DNA from: ZC4RG30 sp046347045
GTDB lineage: Bacteria > Pseudomonadota > Gammaproteobacteria > Steroidobacterales > Steroidobacteraceae
NCBI GenBank assembly: GCA_046347045.1
Contig: JAXMGX010000003.1
Span: forward strand, 62,001 to 126,000
DNA: 64,000 nt
Reading direction: 5' to 3'
A model generated the notes under the pieces. The model saw only the letters and a list, made by a program, of their open reading frames with translations, was not told the origin of the DNA and searched no databases. The first letter of the stretch is position 1; the number at the start of each line of letters is the position of its first letter. The translations under genes and the position numbers were made by a program. Positions 9,232 through 19,251 of this stretch are shown in pieces.

Positions 9232-9986
9232 TCAGACGAACTGGTACGAGAATCCCTGCGATCCCCGCCGCACGCGGCCGCCGGCGGGCTCGGGGAAATG
9301 CGCCGGAAACATCACGGCGTCCAGGTCTGCGCACTGCGCGAGCAGGTTGCGCCGCGTGACACAGGCCGCAGCCGGGTCCTCATCGACGAAAAACGGGATA
9401 TCGGGCCGGATGACCTGCACGGGATGATGCAGGATGTCGCCGGCGAACACCGCGCGGGCACCGCGCCGCTGGGCATTGATCACGACACTTCCCGGTGAAT
9501 GGCCCGCGGCATCCTGCAGCCAGATGCCCTCCCCGATCTCGCGGTGCACGCAGTGGTCGCTGTCGACGAGGTCTGCCAGCCCCGCCTCGATGACGGGCAG
9601 CACGGAATCCGCATATGCCTCGCGGGATCCGCATGCAGGTGCGTGCACAACACCAGGTGGATGTCCTCGGGGCTGCATCCGGCAGCGGCAAGGTTGCCGA
9701 GATAGTTGGTCTGCAACTGATGCGCCCAGGGCACGCTGCGCTGCTTGTCGTTTCCGCAACAGGCATCGATCAGCACGTTCAGTCCGTCGACATGCAGCAG
9801 GTAGCTGCGCACGTCGATGCGGAACACCGCCGCGTGCGGGTCGAGCGAGAGCTCCTCGCTCCAGTGCCAGCGCTTGAGCGCCGCCAGGTCTGCGGCCGTG
9901 ACGCCGGGCAGCGCGAGCTGCATGGGAATCCTGCCTTCGCTTTCGTGGACGCTCTTGATTTCAAGCCCGCCGAGACGCTGGTGCAT
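9232..9986 (-). pseudogene. MBL-fold metallo-hydrolase with an internal deletion and frameshift
   Basis: The start is the ATG at 9986, behind a strong GGGGGAGGGG ribosome-binding sequence. The first frame encodes a normal N-terminus up to the metal-binding motif THLHAD at about 9627-9644, then goes out of frame. The remainder of the same family (EAYADSVLPVIEAGLADLV, GHSPGSVV, GDILHHPVQV, PAHFPEP) is encoded in another frame from about 9621 down to 9232. In homologues as I know them, THxHxDH is followed by roughly 35-40 residues (a VGWNTR and WVPTFPNA region) before this second block. That stretch is absent, so both the last metal His and the connecting segment are lost. The product should be inactive. 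The ALDH and GMC genes on either side are intact. Confidence 0.75.
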
Positions 9987-10020
9987 GACCCCTCCCCCGC
10001 TTCGGGTACTATCGAAGATG

Positions 10021-11682
10021 ATGGCAGACGTGGCAGGGGGATTCGACCACATCGTGGTAGGCGGCGGCACTGCCGGCTGCCTGCTGGCCGCGCGACTTTC
10101 CGAAGACTCCACGCGCCGCGTGTGCCTGATCGAGGCTGGCGGCTCGGCGCGCAAGCTCGCGGTGAAAGTACCCAGCGGCATCGTGATGGCACAACGCGAT
10201 CCCGCGCTGAACTGGCGCTTCTCCACCGTGCCGCAGCCGCACCTCGACCACCGGCGCATCCCGGCGCCGCGCGGGCGGGGCCTCGGCGGGTCCGCGCTCA
10301 TCAATGGCATGGTGTATTTCCGCGGCAATCCCCGCGACTTCGATGATTGGGCCGCGAGCGGCGCCACGGGCTGGAGCTTCCGCGAAGTGCTGCCGTACTT
10401 TCGCCGCAGCGAGCGCAACGAGAACTTCGGCGGCAGCCCCTGGCACGGCCGCGACGGGCCGATGAATGTGCGCGTGGTCACGCATCCGAATCCGCTGAAC
10501 TTCTCGTTCTTCGACGCGCTCAAGAGTCTGGGCCAAGTCTACCGCGAGGACCTGAACGGCGCCGACAGCGAGGGTATGTCGCTGCGGCAACTGTCGATCC
10601 GCGACGGCAGGCGCGAGACGACGGCCAGCGCGCTGCTGCAACCGGCGCTGGGCCGCAGCAATCTCACCGTGCTCACCGGGACGCATGCCACCCGCGTCCT
10701 GCTGCAGGAACGGCGCGCCGTGGCCGTCGAGGTTCACAGCCCGCAGGGCACCACGGTGGTGAAGGCACGGCGCGACATCGTGCTGTGCGCAGGCGCATTC
10801 CAGTCGCCACAGCTTCTGATGCTGTCGGGCATCGGCGATGGTGCGGAGCTTGCGCCCTTCGGAATCGAACTGATCCATCATCTGCCGGCGGTGGGGCGCA
10901 ACCTGCACGACCACCTCGCCAGCCCCGTGCACATGGCCATGCGCAATGCCACTTCTTACGGCATGTCGTGGCGGGCACTGCCGCGCAGCCTGTGGAACGT
11001 GTTCGAGTACCTGCTGCTGCAGCGCGGACCGCTGGCGAACAACATCTTCGAGTCGGCGGCGTTCGTTAAATCATCGGCAGGCCTCGACCGGCCCGATATC
11101 CAGCTTGTCTTCCAGCCAGCCAAACGGCCGAGCCCGAAGTTTCCCTATCCGGTGGGCCATGGATTCGCAGTCAGTCCGGTGGGCCTGTATCCCCGCAGTC
11201 GCGGCCGCGTCACACTGGCCAGCGCAGATCCCTTCATCGCGCCGTTGATCGACCCCAACCTGCTGTCGGCGCCAGAAGACCTGCAGCCCCTGATCGACGG
11301 CATGCGGCTGGCGCGGCGGATCTTCGCCACGCCGGCCTTTGCGCAGTACGCCGCCACCGAAACCGCACCGGGTCCCGCCGCGCAGACCGATGCCGAACTC
11401 GAAGCCTATGTGCGCGCCGAGGCCTATACGGTGCACCATCCCGTCGGCACCTGCCGCATGGGGAGCGCGGCCAGCGGCATCGACGCGGTCGTGGATCCGC
11501 AACTGCGCGTCATCGGCATCGACAACCTGCGTGTGGCGGACGCGTCGGTGTTTCCCTCGCTCATCGGCGGCAACACCAACGCAGCCGTGGTGATGGTCGC
11601 CGAGAAGGCGGCCGACATGATCCTGGGCCGCCCGCCGCTGCCGCCCGAGTCTCCCGACGGGTCTGCCATCAAACAGCGCTGA
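10021..11682 (+). CDS. GMC-family FAD-dependent alcohol oxidoreductase (choline dehydrogenase-like)
   Basis: 553 residues. It oxidises an alcohol using FAD, in the manner of choline dehydrogenase or alkane-1-ol dehydrogenase. The FAD-binding GGGTAGCLLAARL lies at about 12-24. The GMC signatures GRGLGGSALINGMVYFRG (about 83-100) and GAFQSPQLLMLSGIG are both present. The C-terminal active site has H472-H473 in VHHPVGTCRMG and N520 in GGNTNAA. Two adjacent ATGs (10018 and 10021) could start it; a GAAG sits just before both, and the difference is one Met. There is no signal peptide, so it is cytoplasmic or peripheral. The SnoaL-like gene follows after nine bases, in an apparent operon. Confidence 0.9.
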   Translation: MADVAGGFDHIVVGGGTAGCLLAARLSEDSTRRVCLIEAGGSARKLAVKVPSGIVMAQRDPALNWRFSTVPQPHLDHRRIPAPRGRGLGGSALINGMVYFRGNPRDFDDWAASGATGWSFREVLPYFRRSERNENFGGSPWHGRDGPMNVRVVTHPNPLNFSFFDALKSLGQVYREDLNGADSEGMSLRQLSIRDGRRETTASALLQPALGRSNLTVLTGTHATRVLLQERRAVAVEVHSPQGTTVVKARRDIVLCAGAFQSPQLLMLSGIGDGAELAPFGIELIHHLPAVGRNLHDHLASPVHMAMRNATSYGMSWRALPRSLWNVFEYLLLQRGPLANNIFESAAFVKSSAGLDRPDIQLVFQPAKRPSPKFPYPVGHGFAVSPVGLYPRSRGRVTLASADPFIAPLIDPNLLSAPEDLQPLIDGMRLARRIFATPAFAQYAATETAPGPAAQTDAELEAYVRAEAYTVHHPVGTCRMGSAASGIDAVVDPQLRVIGIDNLRVADASVFPSLIGGNTNAAVVMVAEKAADMILGRPPLPPESPDGSAIKQR

Positions 11683-11691
11683 GGAATCCCA

Positions 11692-12159
11692 ATGCCTGCA
11701 ATGCCCACTCCGGCGGAATGCATCCAGATCGAACGCGCCTGCGAACGGATCATCTACGCGTATTCGCGCGCGCTCGATCTGGGCGACATGAACGCGGCCG
11801 CCGACTTCTTCGCCGAGAACGGCTCGATGGCGCGCCCCATGGCGCCAGGCGTCGTCATCCAGGGCCGCGAGGCCATCCGCGCAGCGCTGCTGACGCGCCC
11901 TGCCACGCTGCTGACCAAGCACCTGGCCACCAATGTGATGATCGACGTGGTGAGCAGCGACGAGGCGCGCGGCCTGTCCTGCCTGACGATGATTTCCACC
12001 ACGCCGCCAGCAGGCGTGGATGCGCCCTACGTCACGGCGGGGCCGCTGTATTTCGGCGAGTTCGCCGACCGCTTCGTGCGCGAGCGCGGGCAATGGAAGA
12101 TACTCGAGCGGCGCGGCTCCATACAGATGAAGTTCCACGGCGGAGCCCACCCCGGCTGA
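11692..12159 (+). CDS. SnoaL-like / NTF2-fold protein
   Basis: 155 residues with the compact alpha+beta pattern of the SnoaL-like (NTF2) superfamily: an N-terminal helix ERACERIIYAYSRALDLGD, then ADFFAENGSM and IQGREAIRAAL, then a strand-rich C-terminal half ending in FADRFVRERGQWKILERR. This fold serves ketosteroid isomerase, polyketide cyclases and dehydratases as well as non-catalytic roles, so no activity is assigned. A GAGG ribosome-binding sequence precedes the start. It follows the GMC oxidoreductase closely and probably acts on the same pathway. Confidence 0.85.
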   Translation: MPAMPTPAECIQIERACERIIYAYSRALDLGDMNAAADFFAENGSMARPMAPGVVIQGREAIRAALLTRPATLLTKHLATNVMIDVVSSDEARGLSCLTMISTTPPAGVDAPYVTAGPLYFGEFADRFVRERGQWKILERRGSIQMKFHGGAHPG

Positions 12160-12206
12160 GCCACGTTCCTGCAGACCTGTCCCCGCCCATCCCCTATGCT
12201 TGCCTT

Positions 12207-13124
12207 ATGCAGCGCTCCCTGAACCGTTCCATTTCAGTGCCCATCATCCTCAGCTCGATCACCGTGCTGATGACGCTGGCGCTGCTGGTCGGATGGATCG
12301 TCGTGATCCGCGAGTACCTGCCGCTGAACGACCCGTTCACCATCAACCGCTGGCTGCTGGCCGGCGGCATCGCTTCATTCGTGCTGGTGATGGCGGTGCT
12401 GGTGCTGTTCAGCGTCTCGCTGGTGGGGGAAATCCTCGAAAGCCGCCGCCAGCAGATGTTCATCGACTCGGTGTCGCATGAGCTCAAGAGTCCGCTGGCA
12501 TCGATCAAGTTGTGCCTGGACACCCTCGCCCGCCCGGGCGTGTCGCAGCCGCAGCAGGACCAGCTGCGCGGCATGATGCTGTCGGATGTGGAGCGGCTGA
12601 CGGTGTTCGTCGACGACATCCTGCAGGCCAGCCGCATCTCGCACCGCCGCCGCTCGCAGACCTGGACCGAGGTCGACATCTCCGCGCTGGTGCTGCAGGC
12701 GGCCGAAAGCATCCGCGCCCGCTACCACCTGGAACCCCGCACCTTCCATCTGACGGTACCGCCGGGTGTCGAAATCTTCACCGACCCCACCGCGCTCGAG
12801 ATCGTCATCAAGAACGTGTTCGACAATGCCGTGAAGTATTCCGGCGACACGCCGCGGGTGACGGTCGAGATGCGCCAGCTCGAGACCGGACACATCGGCA
12901 TCACGGTGCAGGACCAGGGCATCGGCATCCACCGTACCCAGCTCAAGCGCATCTTCAAGCGCTTCCATCGCGCGCCGGACCCGCGCGTGAACGAACGCAG
13001 CGGCTCGGGGTTGGGCCTGTACGTGGCCTACCGCCTGCTGCGCAACCTGGGCGGTCGCATCCGCGCCGAATCCGAAGGACCCGGCAAGGGCACTACCATG
13101 CGCATCCGGTTGCCCGGCCCATGA
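12207..13124 (+). CDS. Two-component sensor histidine kinase
   Basis: 305 residues. Two membrane helices (about 9-31 and 48-72) bracket a very short periplasmic loop, so this sensor has almost no external domain and may sense within the membrane. The dimerisation/phosphoacceptor box DSVSHELKSPLASIK has the phosphorylated His at residue 91. The ATP-binding domain follows with N box IKNVFDNAVKYS, G1 DQGIGI, F box FKRFHR and G2 GSGLGLYV. The stop overlaps the response regulator start (ATGA), so the pair is translationally coupled. Downstream is a fatty acyl desaturase; a membrane-state sensor controlling a desaturase is the natural guess, but that is inference. Confidence 0.93.
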   Translation: MQRSLNRSISVPIILSSITVLMTLALLVGWIVVIREYLPLNDPFTINRWLLAGGIASFVLVMAVLVLFSVSLVGEILESRRQQMFIDSVSHELKSPLASIKLCLDTLARPGVSQPQQDQLRGMMLSDVERLTVFVDDILQASRISHRRRSQTWTEVDISALVLQAAESIRARYHLEPRTFHLTVPPGVEIFTDPTALEIVIKNVFDNAVKYSGDTPRVTVEMRQLETGHIGITVQDQGIGIHRTQLKRIFKRFHRAPDPRVNERSGSGLGLYVAYRLLRNLGGRIRAESEGPGKGTTMRIRLPGP

Positions 13125-13882
13125 GCGCCATCATCTCCCGCGAAGGCGGTGACCGGCGTGCCACGGTGCTGGTGGTCGAGGACGAGGCGCACATTGCCGC
13201 GGGCCTGAAGCTGAATCTGGAACTGGACGGCTACCGCGTGGTGGTGGCGCGTTCGCTGCGCGAAGCCGCGGCGCAGTTGCTCGAGGCGGCACCCATCGAC
13301 CTGATCCTGCTCGATGTGATGCTGCCCGATGGCGAGAGCTACGGCTTCTGCAAGCAGTTGCGCGACAGCGGCCAGTACCTGCCCGTCATCATGCTCACCG
13401 CCCGCAGCGCCGCCGAGGAGCGCGTGCGGGGCCTGGATTCCGGCGCCGACGACTACATGCCCAAGCCCTTCGTGCTGTCGGAGCTGCTGGCTCGCGTGCG
13501 CTCGGCGCTGCGACGCTCCGGCTGGCGCCAGCAGGATGCGCCGGCCGAGGAGTCATCCCGGGGCAAGCTGCGCTTCGGCACAGCCGAGATTGATTTCGAT
13601 ACGCATTCCGCAACATCGGCCGGCAGGCCGGTGCGGATGACCCAGCTGGAGCTCGACCTGCTGTTCTACTTCGCGCAGAACGCGGGGCGGGTGATATCCC
13701 GCGAGGAGCTGCTGGAGCGCGTCTGGAAGCTGCGAAATGCGCCCAATACGCGCAGCGTCGACAACTTCATCGGCCGCCTGCGCCGCTACTTCGAACCCCT
13801 GCCCGACAAGCCCGTGCACTTCGTTTCGCATCGCGGAGCCGGGTACAAGTTCCTGCCTGCGGGGACCCCCGGCAAAGCGTGA
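13121..13882 (+). CDS. OmpR/PhoB-family response regulator
   Basis: 253 residues. The receiver domain (about 14-130) has the acidic pair in VVEDEAH, phosphoacceptor Asp65 in LLDVMLPDG, a switch Thr in MLTARS and Lys in MPKPF. The winged-helix DNA-binding domain (about 150-250) shows TQLELDLLFYFAQNAGRVISREELLERVW, RSVDNFIGRLRRYFE and HRGAGYKF. It overlaps the kinase gene by four bases and is its cognate partner. Immediately downstream, at 13896-13913, are two TTT(G/T)ACA heptamers one helical turn apart, the layout expected for a tandem OmpR-family site, placed in front of the desaturase gene. Confidence 0.95.
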   Translation: MSAIISREGGDRRATVLVVEDEAHIAAGLKLNLELDGYRVVVARSLREAAAQLLEAAPIDLILLDVMLPDGESYGFCKQLRDSGQYLPVIMLTARSAAEERVRGLDSGADDYMPKPFVLSELLARVRSALRRSGWRQQDAPAEESSRGKLRFGTAEIDFDTHSATSAGRPVRMTQLELDLLFYFAQNAGRVISREELLERVWKLRNAPNTRSVDNFIGRLRRYFEPLPDKPVHFVSHRGAGYKFLPAGTPGKA

Positions 13883-13895
13883 CCGGCGCCTCGCC

Positions 13896-13913
13896 TTTGA
13901 CACAACTTTTACA
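13896..13913 (+). promoter_or_regulatory. Candidate tandem OmpR/PhoB-type operator upstream of the desaturase
   Basis: TTTGACA at 13896-13902 and TTTTACA at 13907-13913 form a direct repeat with an 11-base period, in an AT-rich island of otherwise GC-rich DNA between the response regulator stop and the desaturase start. OmpR/PhoB regulators typically bind two head-to-tail half-sites spaced 11 bases. The TTGACA within the first copy could alternatively be a -35 hexamer, but no good -10 follows at 16-18 bases. Confidence 0.4.
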
Positions 13914-13993
13914 TTCCCTGACGGAAAGATGACGCGGCCGGAAGGCCGCTTCGCGGACCATGTCGTTCCAGCAATTTTCACTGATGGAGCGGG

Positions 13994-14905
<912 letters not shown>

Positions 14906-14915
14906 TCACGCGCAA

Positions 14916-14942
14916 GCCACCGGGGCGCAAGCCCGCGGTGGC
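14916..14942. terminator. Bidirectional terminator-like hairpin with GNRA tetraloop
   Basis: Arms GCCACCG (14916-14922) plus GGGC (14923-14926) pair with GCCC (14931-14934) and CGGTGGC (14936-14942), closing on a GCAA tetraloop with one bulged base at 14935. It lies between the convergent desaturase and OmpA-domain genes. There is no clear T-run on either side, so termination is inferred from position and stability. Confidence 0.55.
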
Positions 14943-14945
14943 CTC

Positions 14946-14971
14946 GGGCACGTTCGTGTCAGAACGTGCCC
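14946..14971 (-). terminator. Hairpin enclosing the stop codon of the OmpA-domain gene
   Basis: A perfect 10-base inverted repeat, GGGCACGTTC (14946-14955) and GAACGTGCCC (14962-14971), has a six-base loop that contains the TGA stop (14961-14959, minus strand). The last codons of the OmpA-domain gene are thus part of the stem. A similar arrangement occurs at the PQQ dehydrogenase stop (50501-50527). Confidence 0.5.
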
Positions 14972-17900
14972 AGCAGGTTCAGGAACGGCCCCCGGCTCCT
15001 GAACGACAGATCCGTCAGGTCGTCCGAGAAGTCGGTGAAGTTGTAGCCGGCACCCAGTTTCACGTGTCCGCCCAGCTCGCGGTACACCGCCGCCAGCAGG
15101 CCGCTGCGCACTGTGTCGGCCTCGTGCACCGACAGCCGCCGGCCTTCGATCATCACGTCCCACTTGTGCACGAAGTGCAGGTCGGCGCGCAGCACCGCAA
15201 GGTCAGCGCGGCTGGAATGCCAGTCGCCGCCCACGCGCGTGTCGCGCAGCGAACCCATGCGCAGGCCGTACTTGCCCCCCACGGACAGCCAGGGCAGCAG
15301 GTCGTGCACCAGATCCACCGACAGGATGTGGCTGCGCTGCGCGTAGTCCAGCATCTGGTCACCCAGATTCACCTGTCCCGGCGAGGGCAGCGTGTAGTAG
15401 TAGCGGTACTGCATCAGGCCGTTCCAGCGGTCGTTGTCCACCGGGCGCCAGGCACCGCCGAGGGCGGCATCGATGAAGTTGCCGTCGTAGAAATTGCCGC
15501 GGCTGGCGTCGCTGAAGGAGAAGTTCAGCTTGCCAAGCAGGCGCCAGTCGGAATTCAACTGCACCTTGCCCGAGTCGCGCACCAGCCAGGTGTCGCGCGT
15601 GCCGGCAGTGCCGGTTTCATGACGATACTCGGCGTTCGAGGTGAAGCTGTAGCGGCCCTGCTTGTAAGCCACGCCCGCACCCAGCGCGCGTCGCTTCAGG
15701 TCGCCTGACAGCGGATCGCTGACCGTGCCGAGCTCTGCCTTGAAGCCATAGGTCCAACGGTCATTCGGCGCCAGGTCCACGCCGAAGGCATTGGTCAGGC
15801 TGTCGGGGCCCGCGCCGCGTGCGCTGCGCGCCTCGTTGTAGATGCTGACCTGATCGCTGAGCTTCACCCGGCCACCGACGGTGGTGTTGTCGAAGCGGCC
15901 ACGGTAGTTCGAATCCTCGCGTTCGGATTCGATGGTGTGACTGACGTAGACATTGGCGCGATCACTGATGCGATAGTCGCCGCTGGCGGCGCCACCGATG
16001 CCGCCGGTGCCCTGCGACAGCTCGGCACCCACGCGGAAACGGTCATTCACCTGGCGCAATCCGCCGAGACCCACGCGATTGGCCTCCTCGCGGTCGCCAT
16101 CGCGCGAAACCGTGCCCTGCACATAGCCGTAGGCGCTCCAGGCAGAGGGGCGATTGGCCGCTTCGGCCGCCGCGGCCGACGGCACGGTGGAATGCGTGAC
16201 GTCGAGAATTCCGTTCAGCGTGGCAACGCCAGGGGCGCCGGTCACCGGCGCCGTGGCAGGCGCCGCGGCCGTGTTCACCACCGAGGCAGGCGCTGCGCCA
16301 GCGTTCGCGGTCACGCCCTGCCCGGCCACTACGCCGAGCGGCCGGAAGTCGAAGCGCAGTATGGCATCGGTGCGGCTGCCATCCTGCGACAGCAGCGGAC
16401 TTGCATTGACCACGCCGGTGTCGCGGTAGTCATGTCGTGCGCCCAGACTCACGGACCAGCGCGGATCCACCTGGTGGTGGATGGCAACTTCCTCGGCCTC
16501 GCGCGACTGCGAGCGCGCGGCGCGGTCATCGACCTTGAGGTCGACGGAACTGCGCTCGCCCACAGGCAGGCTGAATGCCATGCCCCGTTGCAGCACCGTC
16601 TCGCCGGAAGTCAGCGAACCCGGCCCTGAGAAGCCGCCCGCGCGATCCTGCCAGTACAGGCTGCCGCGGCCGCGCAGGCTCGCGGACATCTCCGAAAGAT
16701 CGAGCGCGCCCTGCACGCGGAAGGCGCCCGCGCGCGAAGACAGCGCGCCGTAGTCCGCGAAATTGAACCCGCCATCGAGCGAGTTCAGTTCGTTGCCCGG
16801 CCCCTTGGAGCGCGCGGCTTCCACATCGAGCCAGGTGCCGGCTGCGTAGCGCAGCGTGGCATCGACGCCACCGATGGTCTGCCGGTCGGCGCTGCCGCCC
16901 TGCCGGTAGCCACTGACGCCAAGGCGCACATGATCGTTGAGCCAACCCGCACTGCGCAGGCCGTAGACATTGTCGCTGAAGGTGCTGAGCGCAGGCGTGT
17001 ACTCGTAGGTGGCCACGAGGAAGGCCGGATTGCCGCCCAGCGAGCCATCGCGCACCAGCGTGCTGCCATCGGCCACCGACGCCAGCGGCGAGCGCAACAG
17101 GATGCGGCCCTGCAGATAGCTCAGGTCGTAGTCGATGCCCGGCACGAGCTGCGTACGTTGCAGCGGGATGCCCGAAACGGCATCGCGCACTTCCACCCAC
17201 AGGCGTTCGGAGCCGCGGGTGATGTCCTGGCGATGCAGGTAGTACAGCGAACCACCGGTGCCGCGGAATTCCTCGCGCGAGGCCAGCGTGCCCGGTTCGG
17301 CCACGAACAGGTCGCTGGTTGCACGGCGCTCGCCGAACCCCGTCGAACCCTCGGACTTGTACAGCAGTTCCGCGCCATACAGCCCGCGGCTGTACTGGTT
17401 GAGCTGCAGCCCCGTCCAGGCAGTCTGGAAGTTGCCCCACAGCAGCCGCGAATCGTGGCGTTCCAGCCGCGCGTAGAAGCGGCCGTAGGTGGGCGCGTCC
17501 CACTCGCTGCTGCTGTCGTCGCCGAACACCGGATAGCCGCGCTCGCCGTCGATGCGCTGCAGCAGGTAGCGCGGATCCTTGGAGGTGAAGTTGCTGAACA
17601 GGTCCTCGAGCGGACGTTCGCGCGTATCGGCGCTCATCGTCAGGCGATAGTCATCGCCGAACTGGCCCTTGGCATAGAAGGCACCGCGACCGGTGACCTC
17701 CACGCGGCGGTCGAAACGCTCGGTGTCGCCGGTGACCAGCGCCGCGGGGCCGGTGGTGCGATTGTCGGCCAGTGTCAGCTCGCCCTGCGCCACGTAGAAC
17801 CACGCCTCCCTGCCCAGCGTGAGGTTGCGGTGGTACTCGGTGCGGCCCGCGGCATCCTCGGTGACCACATTCACCGCGTGCGTGCCCGAGGGCAGAAGCT

Positions 17901-19251
17901 GGCGCATGACGAAGCGGCCGGCATCGTCCACCGGCACGCGCACGCCATCGACCGTGACGGTGCCATCGCGGCCCACATTGCGGCCGCTGACGGTGATGCT
18001 GCCGCCGCTGAGCGGGATGTTGCGGATACGCAGTGCGCTGGTGCCGTAGATGGCAAGCGCCTCGCGCGGGGAAGTCGTCTGGTCGGCCAGCGGCCGCGCG
18101 CGATCGAGCACGCTGAAGCGCTTGCGCACGGTCTCGTCGAAGCGACCCTTCTCATCGTAGACACGCAGCAGATAGTGGCTCTCCGCCGGGAAGCCGGCGG
18201 GCGGCGTCCACGATGCGTCACTGCCCACCTCGACGGGCACCACCAGCAGCGGCGTCTCGCGCTCATCCTGACCGGCGGCAAAGAAACGCAGTTCGCCGCG
18301 TTTGATCCAGTGGCGGTAGTTGCTGTAGGTCGACAGCGTCACGGCCTCCCCGGCCACCGCGCCATTGGGCGTGAGCTGCGCATTCAGCGCGGGCTCGGCT
18401 TTCAGCGGATCGAACTGCAGCTGCAGATCGTGCCGGTTCATCGCCACGTCCACGCAGCGCTGATGATCGGCCTCGGTCACCGGATCGGCCTGTGTCTGCG
18501 GCATGCCATCGATGGTGATGCGAAGCGGCGCAGCGGTGGCGGCCGATGCCGTGCACTCCTCCCGATCCTGCATTGCTGCTGGCTTCGGGGCCGCGGGGGT
18601 TGCGGGCGGCGCGGCGACCGCCACATCCACGTCATACCAGATGGAAAGCTCGACGCGCCGGTTGGCGGCCATGCCCGCAGGCGTTGAATTGTCTGCCACG
18701 GGCTTCAGGTCCGACTCGCCGCGGATCGTAAACGCCTCGGCGGGCAGACCCAGCCGCGCGCGCAGATTCTGCGCCACGGCGAAGGCGCGCGCCTCGGACA
18801 ATCCCTGGTTGTCGCGGAAGCGCTTGCGCGTGGCGGCGCTCAGCCGCTGCGTGTCGGCATGCCCCACCACGAGCAGCCGCAGGTTGCGCTTGCCGGCGAG
18901 TTCGCCTGCGATGCGGGCGAGCTGTTCCAGCGATGCCGGCAGCAGATCGTCCTTGCCCGACTCGAACAGCGCGCCGCGTTCGGACTCGGTGAGCGTCTGA
19001 GTGACCGTCGCCGGGACCGCTGGCAGCGTTGCTGCGGATTCGCGCATCACGCGGAAGTCGCGCGATCGCACGCCAGAGGGGCCTTCGAGCCCCTGCAGCG
19101 GTGTATTGAACTCCTCGTTGCCGCGCGACGAGGTGCGCGTGGCATCGCTGCGATCCAGCATCTTGCCGCGACCGACGGCCTGCTCCGCGGCCGGCGCCAT
19201 CTGCCCGGCCAGAATGGCCATCACGGCCAGGGTGATCTTGGAATGCTTCAT
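14959..19251 (-). CDS. Large outer-membrane beta-barrel protein with N-terminal OmpA-like domain
   Basis: 1,430 residues from the ATG at 19251. The signal peptide is about 1-22 (MKHSKITLAVMAILAGQMAPA). An OmpA-like peptidoglycan-binding domain lies at about 95-215 (ESGKDDLLPAS, LLVVGHADTQ, NQGLSEARA, NRRVELSIW). Then come an Ig-like or regulatory-like region (about 225-530, including GSITVSGRNVGRDGTVTVDG) and a long C-terminal region (about 530-1430) rich in alternating aromatic/polar strands that ends in a Phe (LLGTF), as expected for a BAM-inserted barrel. Its start overlaps the stop of the upstream giant repeat protein by ATGA, so the two are co-translated. The likely role is to anchor or export that surface protein; no function is demonstrated. 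A hairpin covers its stop codon. Confidence 0.75.
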   Translation of the reverse strand: MKHSKITLAVMAILAGQMAPAAEQAVGRGKMLDRSDATRTSSRGNEEFNTPLQGLEGPSGVRSRDFRVMRESAATLPAVPATVTQTLTESERGALFESGKDDLLPASLEQLARIAGELAGKRNLRLLVVGHADTQRLSAATRKRFRDNQGLSEARAFAVAQNLRARLGLPAEAFTIRGESDLKPVADNSTPAGMAANRRVELSIWYDVDVAVAAPPATPAAPKPAAMQDREECTASAATAAPLRITIDGMPQTQADPVTEADHQRCVDVAMNRHDLQLQFDPLKAEPALNAQLTPNGAVAGEAVTLSTYSNYRHWIKRGELRFFAAGQDERETPLLVVPVEVGSDASWTPPAGFPAESHYLLRVYDEKGRFDETVRKRFSVLDRARPLADQTTSPREALAIYGTSALRIRNIPLSGGSITVSGRNVGRDGTVTVDGVRVPVDDAGRFVMRQLLPSGTHAVNVVTEDAAGRTEYHRNLTLGREAWFYVAQGELTLADNRTTGPAALVTGDTERFDRRVEVTGRGAFYAKGQFGDDYRLTMSADTRERPLEDLFSNFTSKDPRYLLQRIDGERGYPVFGDDSSSEWDAPTYGRFYARLERHDSRLLWGNFQTAWTGLQLNQYSRGLYGAELLYKSEGSTGFGERRATSDLFVAEPGTLASREEFRGTGGSLYYLHRQDITRGSERLWVEVRDAVSGIPLQRTQLVPGIDYDLSYLQGRILLRSPLASVADGSTLVRDGSLGGNPAFLVATYEYTPALSTFSDNVYGLRSAGWLNDHVRLGVSGYRQGGSADRQTIGGVDATLRYAAGTWLDVEAARSKGPGNELNSLDGGFNFADYGALSSRAGAFRVQGALDLSEMSASLRGRGSLYWQDRAGGFSGPGSLTSGETVLQRGMAFSLPVGERSSVDLKVDDRAARSQSREAEEVAIHHQVDPRWSVSLGARHDYRDTGVVNASPLLSQDGSRTDAILRFDFRPLGVVAGQGVTANAGAAPASVVNTAAAPATAPVTGAPGVATLNGILDVTHSTVPSAAAAEAANRPSAWSAYGYVQGTVSRDGDREEANRVGLGGLRQVNDRFRVGAELSQGTGGIGGAASGDYRISDRANVYVSHTIESEREDSNYRGRFDNTTVGGRVKLSDQVSIYNEARSARGAGPDSLTNAFGVDLAPNDRWTYGFKAELGTVSDPLSGDLKRRALGAGVAYKQGRYSFTSNAEYRHETGTAGTRDTWLVRDSGKVQLNSDWRLLGKLNFSFSDASRGNFYDGNFIDAALGGAWRPVDNDRWNGLMQYRYYYTLPSPGQVNLGDQMLDYAQRSHILSVDLVHDLLPWLSVGGKYGLRMGSLRDTRVGGDWHSSRADLAVLRADLHFVHKWDVMIEGRRLSVHEADTVRSGLLAAVYRELGGHVKLGAGYNFTDFSDDLTDLSFRSRGPFLNLLGTF

